Shown: positions 28,621 through 38,647, counted from the stretch's first letter. The stretch: 64,000 nucleotides of DNA from Chitinophagaceae bacterium (GCA_023957575.1 JAMLGU010000005.1:124001-188000); one strand, 5' to 3'. The notes: generated by a model from the letters alone, not told the origin. Program-made: numbers and translations.

Positions 28621-28869
28621 TAGTTATTTTTTAATGATTAAGTTGACTTTTTGGCTTCTGATGATAAATTTGTTTTTCCTTCAAGGCAATTAACAAATGT
28701 TAATCAGCAATAAAAGTGATTCCCAAAATATATCGTGAATAAATGTGGCAGGATGTTGAATAGAATTTATGATACAGCATCATAGCCTTCTATTGAATTC
28801 ACACTATTATGTAACCGGAATGAAAAATCATCCTGAAAGGTCCTGCTTTGTTAAATTGTTTTGAAAGCT

Positions 28870-29319
28870 TTAGTGAAGGCAGGGAGGGTGAAAGACTTTT
28901 GAATAATAACCGTTTAATGGTTTGACAGGTAAAAACTGAAGGTTAAATGGCAAATTTAATGCTACCGAATAAGGCTCATGGATTATAAAATTATTTACAT
29001 CAATCAATGAAATTTCATTTTTATACTCAAGTCTTCTTTCAGGTTGTTGTTGATCTTTTTTATCTTCTTCCTGCAACTTTTTCATCAATTGGCATTTCCC
29101 ATCACAATGTAATTTAGGTCGTGCTTTGTTTACACAGTTTTTTGCATATTTTGATTTATTGGTAAAATAATCTGCAACAATAAAAACCTTCCCAAAAGTT
29201 TGGGTAAAAAACGCCGTAATAAAAACAACAGCAATCAGCTTCCTGTATATTTGACCTTTGCTCAAAACTATAAGTAAAGATAACGCAGAAATCAAATAAT
29301 AAAACCTGATATTTATCAT
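28870..29319 (-). CDS. Small exported or membrane-anchored protein with C-x9-C-x3-C motif
   Basis: Up to 149 residues; a TTG at 29265 would give a shorter form with one clean signal peptide (RKLIAVVFITAFFTQTFG), and may be the true start. The core NCVNKARPKLHCDGKCQLMKKLQEE (C62, C72, C76 in the long form) is shared by uncharacterised Bacteroidota proteins encoded beside TonB receptors, as far as I recall. The spaced cysteines suggest metal binding, but nothing proves it. It lies 24 bp after the GH16 gene and 249 bp before the TonB receptor gene, all on the minus strand. Confidence 0.75.
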   Translation of the reverse strand: MINIRFYYLISALSLLIVLSKGQIYRKLIAVVFITAFFTQTFGKVFIVADYFTNKSKYAKNCVNKARPKLHCDGKCQLMKKLQEEDKKDQQQPERRLEYKNEISLIDVNNFIIHEPYSVALNLPFNLQFLPVKPLNGYYSKVFHPPCLH

Positions 29320-29343
29320 TATTTGATCTGAGAGCTTACGATT

Positions 29344-30132
29344 TTATTGATAAACTCTTACATAATCTATTTCAAATACATGGGGAAACAAAGCGTTATC
29401 AATTCCCTTCTGACCGCCCAAACCTCCACCGATAGCCAGATTAAGAATTAAGTGAAAAGGCTGATCATAAGGCCAGGCAGCGCTACCGGTACCGTTGTTT
29501 TTATATGAAAAATATTTTTTACCATCCACATAGCTTCTCCATTCACCTTCGTCCCACTCAAGTGTAAATACATGAAACGCGGTGGATGCATCGGGCAGGT
29601 AAATAGATTTTCCCACCTGTGTGCCAATACCATGATTAAATGCTTCTGTGTGAGATGTGGAAAGTACAGAATCGGGATGGGAGCCTACAAATTCCATGAT
29701 ATCTATTTCGCCACTTTTTGGCCAATCACCATAACTGAAATCAGTCGGCAGCATCCATATTGCCGGCCAGGTACCATTCCCTGCGGGCAGTTTGGCCCTA
29801 ACCTCAATTTTACAATATTTCCAATCGCCTTTATGCTTAGTTGTCAATCTGGCCGATGAATAATTTTTGATATTTGTTTTTTCATGGATGGCAGTAATTT
29901 TCAAGGTTCCATTACTTACAAAAGCGTTTTGAGGTCGGGCAAAAGTGTACCACTGGGCTTCATTATTTCCCCAACCATAACTGTTACCGACAGTGTCGTA
30001 ATTCCATTTTCGGTCATTAGGCAGTCCGTAGTAGTTAAATTCATCAGACCATACCATCTTCCATTGTTTTGGCTGGGCAAATAGGCCAAACAAGAAACAT
30101 GTAAACAATGCTGCTAAAAAATATTTTTTCAT
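29344..30132 (-). CDS. Exported GH16 endo-beta-glucanase (laminarinase-like)
   Basis: 262 residues: signal peptide (cleavage near LFAQPK) and a single GH16 jelly-roll domain. The active-site motif GEIDIMEF gives E142 (nucleophile), D144 and E147 (acid/base), in the laminarinase form with the extra methionine before the second Glu. The N-terminal WSDEFNYYG and the later HVFTLEWDEGEW fit the family. Likely substrate: beta-1,3- or mixed beta-1,3/1,4-glucan. It follows a SusC/SusD pair but is separated from SusD by an intrinsic terminator. There is no other glycosidase in the locus. Confidence 0.94.
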   Translation of the reverse strand: MKKYFLAALFTCFLFGLFAQPKQWKMVWSDEFNYYGLPNDRKWNYDTVGNSYGWGNNEAQWYTFARPQNAFVSNGTLKITAIHEKTNIKNYSSARLTTKHKGDWKYCKIEVRAKLPAGNGTWPAIWMLPTDFSYGDWPKSGEIDIMEFVGSHPDSVLSTSHTEAFNHGIGTQVGKSIYLPDASTAFHVFTLEWDEGEWRSYVDGKKYFSYKNNGTGSAAWPYDQPFHLILNLAIGGGLGGQKGIDNALFPHVFEIDYVRVYQ

Positions 30133-30169
30133 GAAGGGGTATATTAGAATTGTAAGGTTTAGCTAAAAA

Positions 30170-30196
30170 GAATATTGGGCAAATTGCCCAATATTC
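30170..30196 (-). terminator. Intrinsic terminator between susD-like gene and GH16
   Basis: 13-bp perfect arms (30170-30182 with 30184-30196) around a single base; in RNA the centre opens to a small loop. On the minus strand the stem is followed directly by TTTTT. It may attenuate expression of GH16 relative to SusC/SusD. Confidence 0.8.
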
Positions 30197-30210
30197 CGTT
30201 AAACAATCCA

Positions 30211-31740
30211 CTATTTAAGAATCCACATTACTTTATTAATATCATCTACTCCGCCATACTGACGGTTTAAAGCTTCAATTAGATTGTCTCTATTGTAATT
30301 TCCCTCAGCAGCCGCATATAACCAGCGTACCGGAACTGCATTTTTATTTGTTTCATTTAATGATGTTGCCGGATTGATGGGAAATACAGGGAAGCCTGTT
30401 CTTCTGTATTCAAAAAAGGATTGATTTGGATTAATCATAAAATTCATTAAATACTTCTGTATCCAGATTTGCTTCAACTGATCGGCAGCATTGGATTTGA
30501 AGGCAGCTTCTCCGGTAAAATAATTGTCAATGTAAGCCTGGCTAATTGCCATTCCATGTGCATAGCTGCTGTTAGTTGCCATTATATCAGCTAAAGCAGC
30601 TTTTACACCTGTTTCGTAATAATCCTTAGCATTACCAGTTGATATCCATCCCAAAACTCTTGCTTCGGCAAGAATCAATTGTTGCTCGGCAAAGGTCATT
30701 ATCATTCTGGGATCACTATCCATAACCTTTAAATATCTTGAATTTATCAGAGAATAGGTGTTTTTTAAATGATTGGCCGTTATATCATCATAACTGTCAG
30801 AAGTAAGCGCTCCAACGTATGCATCCGGATTGGATTCGGTGAGACCTCCGGCTAACTTTGCTTTGGATGGATCAGCATAGTAATAAAGCCTTCTGTCATT
30901 TAATGTTTTAAGATTATCCACTAATAGTTTACTTACATCTGTCCTGCTGGTAAACAAGTCATTTGTGCCTGAAAGAGGATGCTGATTAACAGATGAATAT
31001 TTCAATCCCAAATAACCCGTATTGGGCAGAAGAAGAAATCCTGAATTAGCAATTTCAGAAAATCTGCTCTTAATATTCAAACCAGAAGCATCAGCTTTTT
31101 TACTAAGTGATAATAAAACACGCAATGCAAAAGCGTTTGTAGCCCTTCTCCATTTATCCGGATCACCTGCATAAGGTGTGGGATCGCCATCAAATTTTAT
31201 TCCTTGTGAAAAAAACTGTTCTGCTTCTTTTAGCTCGTTTAATACGCCGGTCATTACCTGCTCCTGTGTGTCATAAGGTACTTTCACTGCTCCTGTTTGG
31301 CCCTTTCCTGCCTGACTGTAAGGAATATCACCAAGTCTCATTGAAGTATTATAAAACATGATAGCTCTTGACAGCTTTGCCAAACCTTTATAGGAGTTCT
31401 CCATACTGCTTCCTTCGGCATATTTTAGCATACTTTCAATATTGGGCAACATGGTCATGCCTCCAAAACCAAAAGTCCCGAGCGTATTATATTGCGAAGC
31501 CATAATGGTTTCATTGGCATAAGCAATATATTTAGCCAAAGCGTTTTCGTCCAGATAAGCCTTGGCATCTCTACCATCAAATTTGAGATTCGCGAGTATT
31601 ATATTAGTAGCCAGCATAGAAGCGCTCACTCTTTCTGTAGCATCGGGATTCATGTTGATATCGTCAAATTTGCTACACCCTGCAGTAAACAACAAGAGGC
31701 TGAATAAAATGGCTCCTGTAATTTTTATATTGAGTTTCAT
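30211..31740 (-). CDS. SusD-like lipoprotein (SusD/RagB superfamily, SusD-like 2 type)
   Basis: 509 residues, lipoprotein signal with Cys22 (…LFTAGCSKFDDINMNPD). The SusD-like 2 type is shown by the DINMNPDA start, the YKGLAKLSRAIMFYNTSMRLGDIPYSQA block (about 116-143) and the C-terminal EYRRTGFPVFP. It should bind glucan at the surface and close the SusC barrel encoded 41 bp upstream. Together with the GH16 enzyme this points to beta-glucan as ligand; that is inferred. Confidence 0.93.
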   Translation of the reverse strand: MKLNIKITGAILFSLLLFTAGCSKFDDINMNPDATERVSASMLATNIILANLKFDGRDAKAYLDENALAKYIAYANETIMASQYNTLGTFGFGGMTMLPNIESMLKYAEGSSMENSYKGLAKLSRAIMFYNTSMRLGDIPYSQAGKGQTGAVKVPYDTQEQVMTGVLNELKEAEQFFSQGIKFDGDPTPYAGDPDKWRRATNAFALRVLLSLSKKADASGLNIKSRFSEIANSGFLLLPNTGYLGLKYSSVNQHPLSGTNDLFTSRTDVSKLLVDNLKTLNDRRLYYYADPSKAKLAGGLTESNPDAYVGALTSDSYDDITANHLKNTYSLINSRYLKVMDSDPRMIMTFAEQQLILAEARVLGWISTGNAKDYYETGVKAALADIMATNSSYAHGMAISQAYIDNYFTGEAAFKSNAADQLKQIWIQKYLMNFMINPNQSFFEYRRTGFPVFPINPATSLNETNKNAVPVRWLYAAAEGNYNRDNLIEALNRQYGGVDDINKVMWILK

Positions 31741-31781
31741 GTGTGTAATTTTTGGATTTTAAAAATTTATTAGATGCTTAA

Positions 31782-34700
31782 TTAAAAATCAAACTTGAGG
31801 TTAAGTCCAATAAAACGCATTGCCGGATCGGTAAAATTTTCGGTACCGCCGTCAATATCAGAATACTTAAACTGCTTGGCCCAATAAATTAAATTCTGAC
31901 CTATTACTGATACAGACATATTCTTTGAGCCTACCTTTCCTGCCAAATTCTTTGGTAATGTATAAGTCAATGAAACCTCTCTGAGTTTTAAAAAAGTAGT
32001 ACTAAACAAATCAACTGAGGAAGGCGAGCCACCCCATGCCGTTCCTTTATGCAAAGCTTCAATATATGATTTGTAAGTTGTTTTTATGTCATTGGGTGCA
32101 AATACACGGGTATCGCTTACCACATGATAATTGGCATCATACACTATTGACCCTGAAACTACCTTAACACCTTCGCCCAAAAAATTCTTAGTTCCCGGAT
32201 TGGTAGCATCTAAATATCTTTCTTCACTAAGCGAATTGGGATGGTTACCCGACCTCCACATATACATTGCTGTGGTAGATTGAGCCAGACCTCCTACCCT
32301 TCCGTCCAAAGAAATATTTAAGGCGAGATTTTTATAAGCTACCTGAGTATTGAATCCCCAAATCCAGTCAGGATCGGCAAATCCTACATGTGATAAAATC
32401 GGCTTATAGGTTGGCACGCCATTATTGAATACAATATTTCCCAGGTTATCAGTCTGATACTCATTTATGGTGTAATGATCTGCTCTTTTACCCACCTTCA
32501 CCCAATCTCTGTTTTGCACCGAATAAAGTGAATCCAAACGTGTGTAGAAAGTAGCAAATTTCGACCAGTTGAATCCAACATCCCATCTGATATCCTGAGT
32601 GCGAACAGGTGTAACATTCAATGCCAACTCAATACCCTTACGCGTTCTTTCTTCATTACTATTGGTATAAACCCCTGTAAATCCTGATGAAGGGCTTATG
32701 CTGGCAGAAACAATGTAATCATACATTTTTTTCTCATAATAAGTTACATCCAACGATACTCTGTTTTTCAAAAAGCTCATCGCACTGCCAAATTCCGTTG
32801 TGGTAGATCCTTCAGCAAAAATGTCATCCGGCCTGATGAGTGTTGGATAAACTGCAGTCGCCAGCGTACCCCATGCATTATTTACAATGGAAAACACATT
32901 GTTGATGGCATAAATGTTTGCAGGCGTTTTATATTTTGTCCATGCGCCTCTCAACTTCCAGAAGGATAACCAATCGGGTCTGAAAAGTTCAGAAACCACA
33001 AAACTTCCTGAAACCGAAGGATAGAAATAAGATCTGGTACTTTTTGGCAAGGTAGAAGCCCAGTCATTTCTTCCGGTAGCTTCTAAGAATAACATATCGC
33101 GCCAGCCAAAACCAAGCTTACCAAATAAACTGTTGGTTTGTTTTTTGTAAATCAATGACATCACATTCACCGGATTTACAGATGCCTTTAATGAATAGTA
33201 TCCAGGAATGGATAGGCCGCCATTCGTTCTGGCTTCAATTCCTTCATCCTGATTGTAGAAAATAGCGCCTCCCACAAAACCGTCAATTCTGAAATCATTC
33301 AACTTCTTATTACCAATAATCATGGCTTCATTGGAGCTGCTATATCCTCTGCTAAGACCAACGTTGTAAGACCCTTTTTGCGACTCACCCCAAATTTCTG
33401 TACCAAATCCCATCACCTTGCCTGTGCCTCCTCCCTGAAAAGAACCTTTTGAAATTCGTATATCCTGCCTGTTACTGTAGGTATCATAACCGGTTCTTAC
33501 CATTGCTTTCAACCAGTTTAGGATATCATAATTAAGTGTCAACTGCCCATTGAAAATATCTTTTTTATAAGGGTGTATCCTTTCGTACCTATCAAAATAT
33601 GGATTATTATTACCGGCGGTATAACTACTGTTTTGAACCTCGTTGGGTATCATCCAGTAATCCTTGTACTGCCTGATGTCCCAGTCAGGAGAACCCCAAA
33701 CCAACATACTGTACATAGGATCGTATCCTGCATATCCACCAAAACCGGTATTGGGTGAGCTATGATTATTATAGGACACAGACGTGGAAATGGAGAATTT
33801 TTTAAGTTTAATATCTCCGCCCACACTATAGGTCAACTTATTAAACATTGAGTTGGGATAGGTTCCTTTGTTCTGCACCCAGGTAGCAGATGCCCTAAAG
33901 CCACCCAAATCGCCTGTTTGCGCAATACTCAGATTATTATTTAAAATATATCCCTGTTCCTGGAAATTCTTAAAATTATCTTTTCCTATTGGTAAATAAG
34001 GCATTGATTTCATGGTTTTGCTTATCGGGTCCCATTGAATGATCTGTTGCCCTTCCAGCGGAGGCCCCCATGAACCATCGGCAGACCTTACGTATGTATT
34101 GGTTGCGGTGTTTACCACACGGCCATACTTTGACTGCATTTCAGGAATAGCAAGATAGCCTGCCTCAAACATGGAACTGCTATTGAGCGAAATAGTGAAC
34201 CCTTTGCCCAAAGCGCCTTTGCGGGTGGTAATCATTATAGCGCCACTTCCGCCTCTCTCTCCATAAAGCGCCGACGCGGTTGCTCCTTTTAGAAAGTTAA
34301 TAGATTCTATGTCATCCGAAGGTACATCCCTCAGTGTCATATTGCCATAAGGCACACCATCTATTACGATTAATGGCTTTTCACCTCGGATGGTAATATT
34401 TGGCTCTTCCATAAATTCTGCGCTGTTCTTAATGGTCATTCCGGCTACTTTACCGGTTAAAGAGGTAGCCACATCAATACCCTTTACAGTTTGAAGTGTA
34501 TTCCCCTTCACCTCCTGAGTAGCATAACCCAGCGCTTTTTCCTGCCTTTTAATACCCAAAGCAGTAACTACTACACCCTCTAAGTTTTGTGTAGATGCAG
34601 GCATTAAGGTAATATCAATAATATTCCTTACTCCCACTGTGGTGGTTTGAGACGAAAAACCAACATAAGAAAATTCGAGACTTTCTGCTTCATCGGCTCT

Positions 34701-34883
34701 GATCGAATAACTACCGTCGCCGGCCGTGGTTGTTCCTATGCCTGAGTTTATCGCCTTTACCGATACTCCTTGTAAGCCGATCCCTTTGTCATCGGTTACC
34801 CGTCCGGAAATTATTTTTGTTTGAGCATATCCTGAAACTGATAATATCAGGAATAGAAAAAGTAATCTTGCAAGCTTCATCAT
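31782..34883 (-). CDS. SusC-family TonB-dependent glycan transporter
   Basis: 1033 residues, complete. Order: signal peptide (cleavage near GYAQT), carboxypeptidase-regulatory-like domain (about 23-95), plug domain with GTTTAGDGSYSI, ALGIKRQEKALGYATQEV and LKGATASALYGERGGSGAIMITTRKG, then the 22-strand barrel ending RFIGLNLKFDF. It imports oligosaccharides with the SusD-like partner. A complete Bacteroidota promoter lies 47 bp upstream, and the large sensor-regulator gene is divergent from it. Confidence 0.96.
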   Translation of the reverse strand: MMKLARLLFLFLILSVSGYAQTKIISGRVTDDKGIGLQGVSVKAINSGIGTTTAGDGSYSIRADEAESLEFSYVGFSSQTTTVGVRNIIDITLMPASTQNLEGVVVTALGIKRQEKALGYATQEVKGNTLQTVKGIDVATSLTGKVAGMTIKNSAEFMEEPNITIRGEKPLIVIDGVPYGNMTLRDVPSDDIESINFLKGATASALYGERGGSGAIMITTRKGALGKGFTISLNSSSMFEAGYLAIPEMQSKYGRVVNTATNTYVRSADGSWGPPLEGQQIIQWDPISKTMKSMPYLPIGKDNFKNFQEQGYILNNNLSIAQTGDLGGFRASATWVQNKGTYPNSMFNKLTYSVGGDIKLKKFSISTSVSYNNHSSPNTGFGGYAGYDPMYSMLVWGSPDWDIRQYKDYWMIPNEVQNSSYTAGNNNPYFDRYERIHPYKKDIFNGQLTLNYDILNWLKAMVRTGYDTYSNRQDIRISKGSFQGGGTGKVMGFGTEIWGESQKGSYNVGLSRGYSSSNEAMIIGNKKLNDFRIDGFVGGAIFYNQDEGIEARTNGGLSIPGYYSLKASVNPVNVMSLIYKKQTNSLFGKLGFGWRDMLFLEATGRNDWASTLPKSTRSYFYPSVSGSFVVSELFRPDWLSFWKLRGAWTKYKTPANIYAINNVFSIVNNAWGTLATAVYPTLIRPDDIFAEGSTTTEFGSAMSFLKNRVSLDVTYYEKKMYDYIVSASISPSSGFTGVYTNSNEERTRKGIELALNVTPVRTQDIRWDVGFNWSKFATFYTRLDSLYSVQNRDWVKVGKRADHYTINEYQTDNLGNIVFNNGVPTYKPILSHVGFADPDWIWGFNTQVAYKNLALNISLDGRVGGLAQSTTAMYMWRSGNHPNSLSEERYLDATNPGTKNFLGEGVKVVSGSIVYDANYHVVSDTRVFAPNDIKTTYKSYIEALHKGTAWGGSPSSVDLFSTTFLKLREVSLTYTLPKNLAGKVGSKNMSVSVIGQNLIYWAKQFKYSDIDGGTENFTDPAMRFIGLNLKFDF

Positions 34884-34929
34884 ACATTTTAAATTTAATT
34901 ATGACAAGAATAATTATAGTTTAGAAGGT

Positions 34930-34961
34930 CAAATTTAGCTTGAAAAGCGTCCTTTAACAAA
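34930..34961 (-). promoter_or_regulatory. Bacteroidota promoter of the susC-like gene
   Basis: On the minus strand: TTTG (34961-34958), 20-bp spacer, TAAATTTG (34937-34930). Both boxes and the spacing match the consensus. The susC start is 46 bp downstream, and the divergent regulator starts at 35072. Confidence 0.8.
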
Positions 34962-35071
34962 TTTTAACACCCTACAATACTACTACAATTAAATTTATTT
35001 TTATTGGTTATCAACGTTTTATAATACCACAAAATAAAAATTGATTATTTTGATTAATTTTGAAGCATTAA

Positions 35072-37987
35072 TTGCAAGTTAGTGTGAAAAATAGGGTTTT
35101 ATTTCTGGTAATTCTTTTGGGTTTTATAAAATCGGGCTTTAGCCAAACAACAATTGGCAGGCCAGACATCCAAAATTTCTCCCATGAACAGTCCAATATT
35201 GGCGCTCAAACCTGGAAAATAATGCAGGATCGCTTTGGAATCATGTATTTTGCCAATAACTCTGGTTTAGTTTCATATAACGGAAAGGAATGGAAGAAAT
35301 TTCAACTTCCAAATAAAACAATAGCGCGCTCCATTTATATCTCAGATGACGATAAAATTTATGTGGGCGGACAGGGTACAATTGGTTATTTTTTCCCCGA
35401 CAGGCAAGGTTCTTTGAAATATCATTCATTAATAGATCTAATTCCTGCCAGGTACAAATCATTTGGAGACGTGTGGCAGATCGTCGAATTTGAAAACAAT
35501 ATTTTTTTTAGAACATCTAATAAAATATACAAACTTGACCCAAAAAAAGAACTTATAAAAGTATTTGAAGGTCCAAATTTTTCAAAATGGTCTTTTGTTC
35601 ATAAAAGCCAAAACCAGCTTTTTGCACAAAATTCATGGCAAAATCTGGTGGTTTTAAAAAATAATAATTGGGAACCGCTCAATATTCCCGAACTTAAATC
35701 TACAGAAATATTTGATATTCAGGACTTTGGAGGCGACACGTCCATTATTTCCACATTGCATCACGGATTATTTTTGATGAATAATACCGGCATCCGGCCT
35801 TTTCACATTCAAAAACAAATCATTCAAAATCAGATTTTTTCCATTGAGCCGGTAAGTAACAATCTGTTTGCCATCGGTACGGTATCCAACGGAATATATA
35901 TTGTGGATAAAAACGGCAATAGCGTGATGCACTTTTCTACCGATAATGGGCTACAAAACAATAACGTGTTATCCATGTTCGTCGATAATCATTCCAATTT
36001 ATGGGCAGGGCTTGATGAAGGGATTGACTTAATAAATTATAAATCTCCTTTTACAAAAATTATACCTGTACCTCAGCGACCTACTCCAACTTATGCTGCA
36101 AATATTTTTAATAATAGAATTTATCTGGGAACCTCGGATGGACTTTATGCTGCAGACCTTACCCTGTCAGAAAAAAATGACATCAGCCTTTCACAAAAGT
36201 CTTTCTATCGGGTTCAAAACTCCGGCCGACAGGTTTGGAATCTTTTTAATAACGGAGAACAACTTTTAATGGCGCATCATGATGGCACTTTTGAAATAAA
36301 ATCAAATACTGCCCTATTTTTGGATAATTATTACGGAGGCGCATGGTTATACAGGCAGATACCAGGCTCCAAAAATTTAATTGCAGGCACCTATGACGGC
36401 ATTCAGCTATTTATTAATAATAACCAACATTTAATCCCAACCAAAAAACTTTCCTTTCCCAATAAAGAACCGCTTCGCTTTATAGAAATTGATTCCTCAC
36501 ACCATATTATCTGGGCTTCTCACCCCTATAGAGGAATTTATAAAGTCAATATGTCAGCTAATTATGACAATATTGAAAAAGTACAGCTTTATACACAAAA
36601 AGACGGCTTACCGGCCAACACCAATAATTTTGTTTTTAAGATAAACAATCAAATAGTTTTTACTACCGAAAATGGTGTATATGAATATGACTATGAGAAC
36701 GGCCTCTTTCGCGTATCGAAACAATATTTACCGATTTTTGGAAAATTATCAATAAAATTTTTAACAGAAGACAGCAAACAGCGAATTTGGTTTGCCACCG
36801 AACAAGGAGCCGGAGTTGCAGAAAAAGGTAACGCCAAATTTATTCCCGAATTGAACGAAAAGCTAATAGCAGGTTTTGAAAACATCTATCCCTTCAACGA
36901 TAAAAATATCCTTATTGGCTCTTATAAGGGAATTATTCACCTCAACTACAGCCAATACCAAAAAAGCAGGTCAAAAATATCGGTTTTATTAAGTAAAGTT
37001 GTAACAACATCTAATAAAGACTCGATTCTTTTTAATGGTTATTTTAATAATAACGGGAAAATATCCGGCAAACAAGGTGAAAACAATATTTTCAAACTAT
37101 TACCGAAATTCAGCTCATTCCGTTTTGAATTCTCAACAGACCACTATGAAAAGTCTGATCAGATTTTATACAGCTACAAATTAGAGGGTTTTGATGATGA
37201 ATGGTCCGATTGGAACAATAAAAATGAAAAAGATTATACCAATTTATCGCATGGCAAATACACATTTTTGCTAAAAGCAAAAGACAATTTCGGCAATAAT
37301 TCCGATCCAATCTCCTATTCCTTTGAAATATTGCCAAGATGGTATCAAACAATTTTGGCACGCTTCATTTATTTTGCCCTCTTAATGCTGTTTTTTTATA
37401 CGCTAAACAAACTTTACCAGCAGCGATTAATAAAGCAAAAGGCAAATCATGAAAAAGAGCAGGCACATTTAAAATATGTGCATGAATTAGAATTAGAAAA
37501 AAACGAAAAGGAAATCATTCAGTTGAAAAACGATAAATTAGAAACGGAGGTGGTTTATAAAAACAAAGAGTTGGCTTCTACCACTATGCACCTATACAAG
37601 CGAGGCCGTTTATTGGGAAAAATTAAGGAAGACCTATCAGAGGGGATAAAAAAAAGTCAGATTAAGGAGGAGAAGTCAGATTTTAATAAACTGCTCAAAC
37701 TCATTATTGAGGAAGAAAAACAAGCGGAAGACTGGGAACAATTTGCCATACACTTTGACGATGTGCATAACCGTTTTTTACAAAAGATAAAACTGGCTTA
37801 TCCAAATCTGACATCAGGTGATCTAAAATTATGCGCTTATCTTAAAATGAATCTTTCTTCCAAAGAAATTGCACAATTACTCAATATTTCGCTTAAAGGA
37901 GTAGAAATTGGCCGATACCGCCTTAGAAAAAAACTTGGCCTGGGTCCGAATGTAAACTTAGCCGGGTTCATAAACGAGTTTGGATAA
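35072..37987 (+). CDS. Membrane sensor-regulator: beta-propeller, triple-Tyr domain, LuxR-type HTH, no kinase
   Basis: 971 residues from a TTG at 35072; a stop codon lies directly upstream and no ATG is available, so the start is TTG or the GTG at 35084, which gives a cleaner signal peptide. Order: signal peptide; periplasmic propeller made of Reg_prop-type repeats (GLQNNNVLSMFVDNHSNLWAG and similar); triple-tyrosine domain (about 690-755); one membrane helix (about 760-782); coiled coil rich in Lys and Glu (about 788-840); C-terminal LuxR-type helix-turn-helix (LAYPNLTSGDLKLCAYLKMN…SSKEIAQLLNISLKGVEIGRYRLRKKL). No histidine kinase or receiver domain is present. Divergent from SusC, it probably senses glucan pieces and activates the locus. 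Confidence 0.9.
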   Translation: MQVSVKNRVLFLVILLGFIKSGFSQTTIGRPDIQNFSHEQSNIGAQTWKIMQDRFGIMYFANNSGLVSYNGKEWKKFQLPNKTIARSIYISDDDKIYVGGQGTIGYFFPDRQGSLKYHSLIDLIPARYKSFGDVWQIVEFENNIFFRTSNKIYKLDPKKELIKVFEGPNFSKWSFVHKSQNQLFAQNSWQNLVVLKNNNWEPLNIPELKSTEIFDIQDFGGDTSIISTLHHGLFLMNNTGIRPFHIQKQIIQNQIFSIEPVSNNLFAIGTVSNGIYIVDKNGNSVMHFSTDNGLQNNNVLSMFVDNHSNLWAGLDEGIDLINYKSPFTKIIPVPQRPTPTYAANIFNNRIYLGTSDGLYAADLTLSEKNDISLSQKSFYRVQNSGRQVWNLFNNGEQLLMAHHDGTFEIKSNTALFLDNYYGGAWLYRQIPGSKNLIAGTYDGIQLFINNNQHLIPTKKLSFPNKEPLRFIEIDSSHHIIWASHPYRGIYKVNMSANYDNIEKVQLYTQKDGLPANTNNFVFKINNQIVFTTENGVYEYDYENGLFRVSKQYLPIFGKLSIKFLTEDSKQRIWFATEQGAGVAEKGNAKFIPELNEKLIAGFENIYPFNDKNILIGSYKGIIHLNYSQYQKSRSKISVLLSKVVTTSNKDSILFNGYFNNNGKISGKQGENNIFKLLPKFSSFRFEFSTDHYEKSDQILYSYKLEGFDDEWSDWNNKNEKDYTNLSHGKYTFLLKAKDNFGNNSDPISYSFEILPRWYQTILARFIYFALLMLFFYTLNKLYQQRLIKQKANHEKEQAHLKYVHELELEKNEKEIIQLKNDKLETEVVYKNKELASTTMHLYKRGRLLGKIKEDLSEGIKKSQIKEEKSDFNKLLKLIIEEEKQAEDWEQFAIHFDDVHNRFLQKIKLAYPNLTSGDLKLCAYLKMNLSSKEIAQLLNISLKGVEIGRYRLRKKLGLGPNVNLAGFINEFG

Positions 37988-37989
37988 AT

Positions 37990-38613
37990 CTATTTTTTCT
38001 TTTCCATTTCTATTACCCAAAGACCGCGCAACTGGTTTTCAGCATATCCGGTGGCAGCGTCCGACGGGTAAAGCTCATTGATTTTAGCCAGCGTTTTACT
38101 ATCAATTTTCGATTTATCCGCATGGCAATTCATACACATCGTATTAGTAATAATTGGATAATACCCTGTTATTTTATCACCGGCTTCCATGAGCTTAGGT
38201 TTGGCTGCTTCTCCATTCTGCATGTTGGGTTTTAGTAATTCTATATACTCAAGCTCCTGCTCATTTGCTTTATTATCCGGATTTCTGTTACGGTCAGAAA
38301 CTCTTTTTAATGATATCAAATGCAATGCAGAAGACATACTATCTGTTAGAGGAATTGCCCTTGTGTTGCAAAATTGCACTGCATACGCAGGCCCGTTACT
38401 GTTAATTGCTCCTGTAAGGTTTTTGATTAATACTTTTCCGGCTTCTGACGCATAGCCTGCTCCTGCAGACAGATACTGATTATAAACAGCAGTATCTTCC
38501 AGAACATTACCTGTTTGTTCTGAAGTATTATTTGCCGATTCATTTCCACACCTAATTAACAAGAAAGACATTATTGCAAGAATCAGAACAATCGCATTTT
38601 TTTTCATAATCAA
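37990..38613 (-). CDS. c-type haem lipoprotein with a Tll0287-like (DUF3365) domain
   Basis: 207 residues. Lipoprotein signal with Cys22 (…FLLIRCGNE). A single haem-binding motif CMNCH is at 160-164. The rest, with NGPAYAVQFCNTRAIPLTDSM and RVSDRNRNPDNKANEQE, matches the DUF3365/Tll0287-like family, a haem PAS-like sensor domain. It probably binds a c-type haem in the periplasm and may sense redox state or a gas. Its stop is only 2 bp from that of the convergent sensor-regulator. It follows the rhodanese/CoADR group on the same strand, past a terminator. Confidence 0.87.
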   Translation of the reverse strand: MIMKKNAIVLILAIMSFLLIRCGNESANNTSEQTGNVLEDTAVYNQYLSAGAGYASEAGKVLIKNLTGAINSNGPAYAVQFCNTRAIPLTDSMSSALHLISLKRVSDRNRNPDNKANEQELEYIELLKPNMQNGEAAKPKLMEAGDKITGYYPIITNTMCMNCHADKSKIDSKTLAKINELYPSDAATGYAENQLRGLWVIEMEKKK

Positions 38614-38647
38614 GAGATTTTATCCTAACAAAATAATTTCTTCAAAA

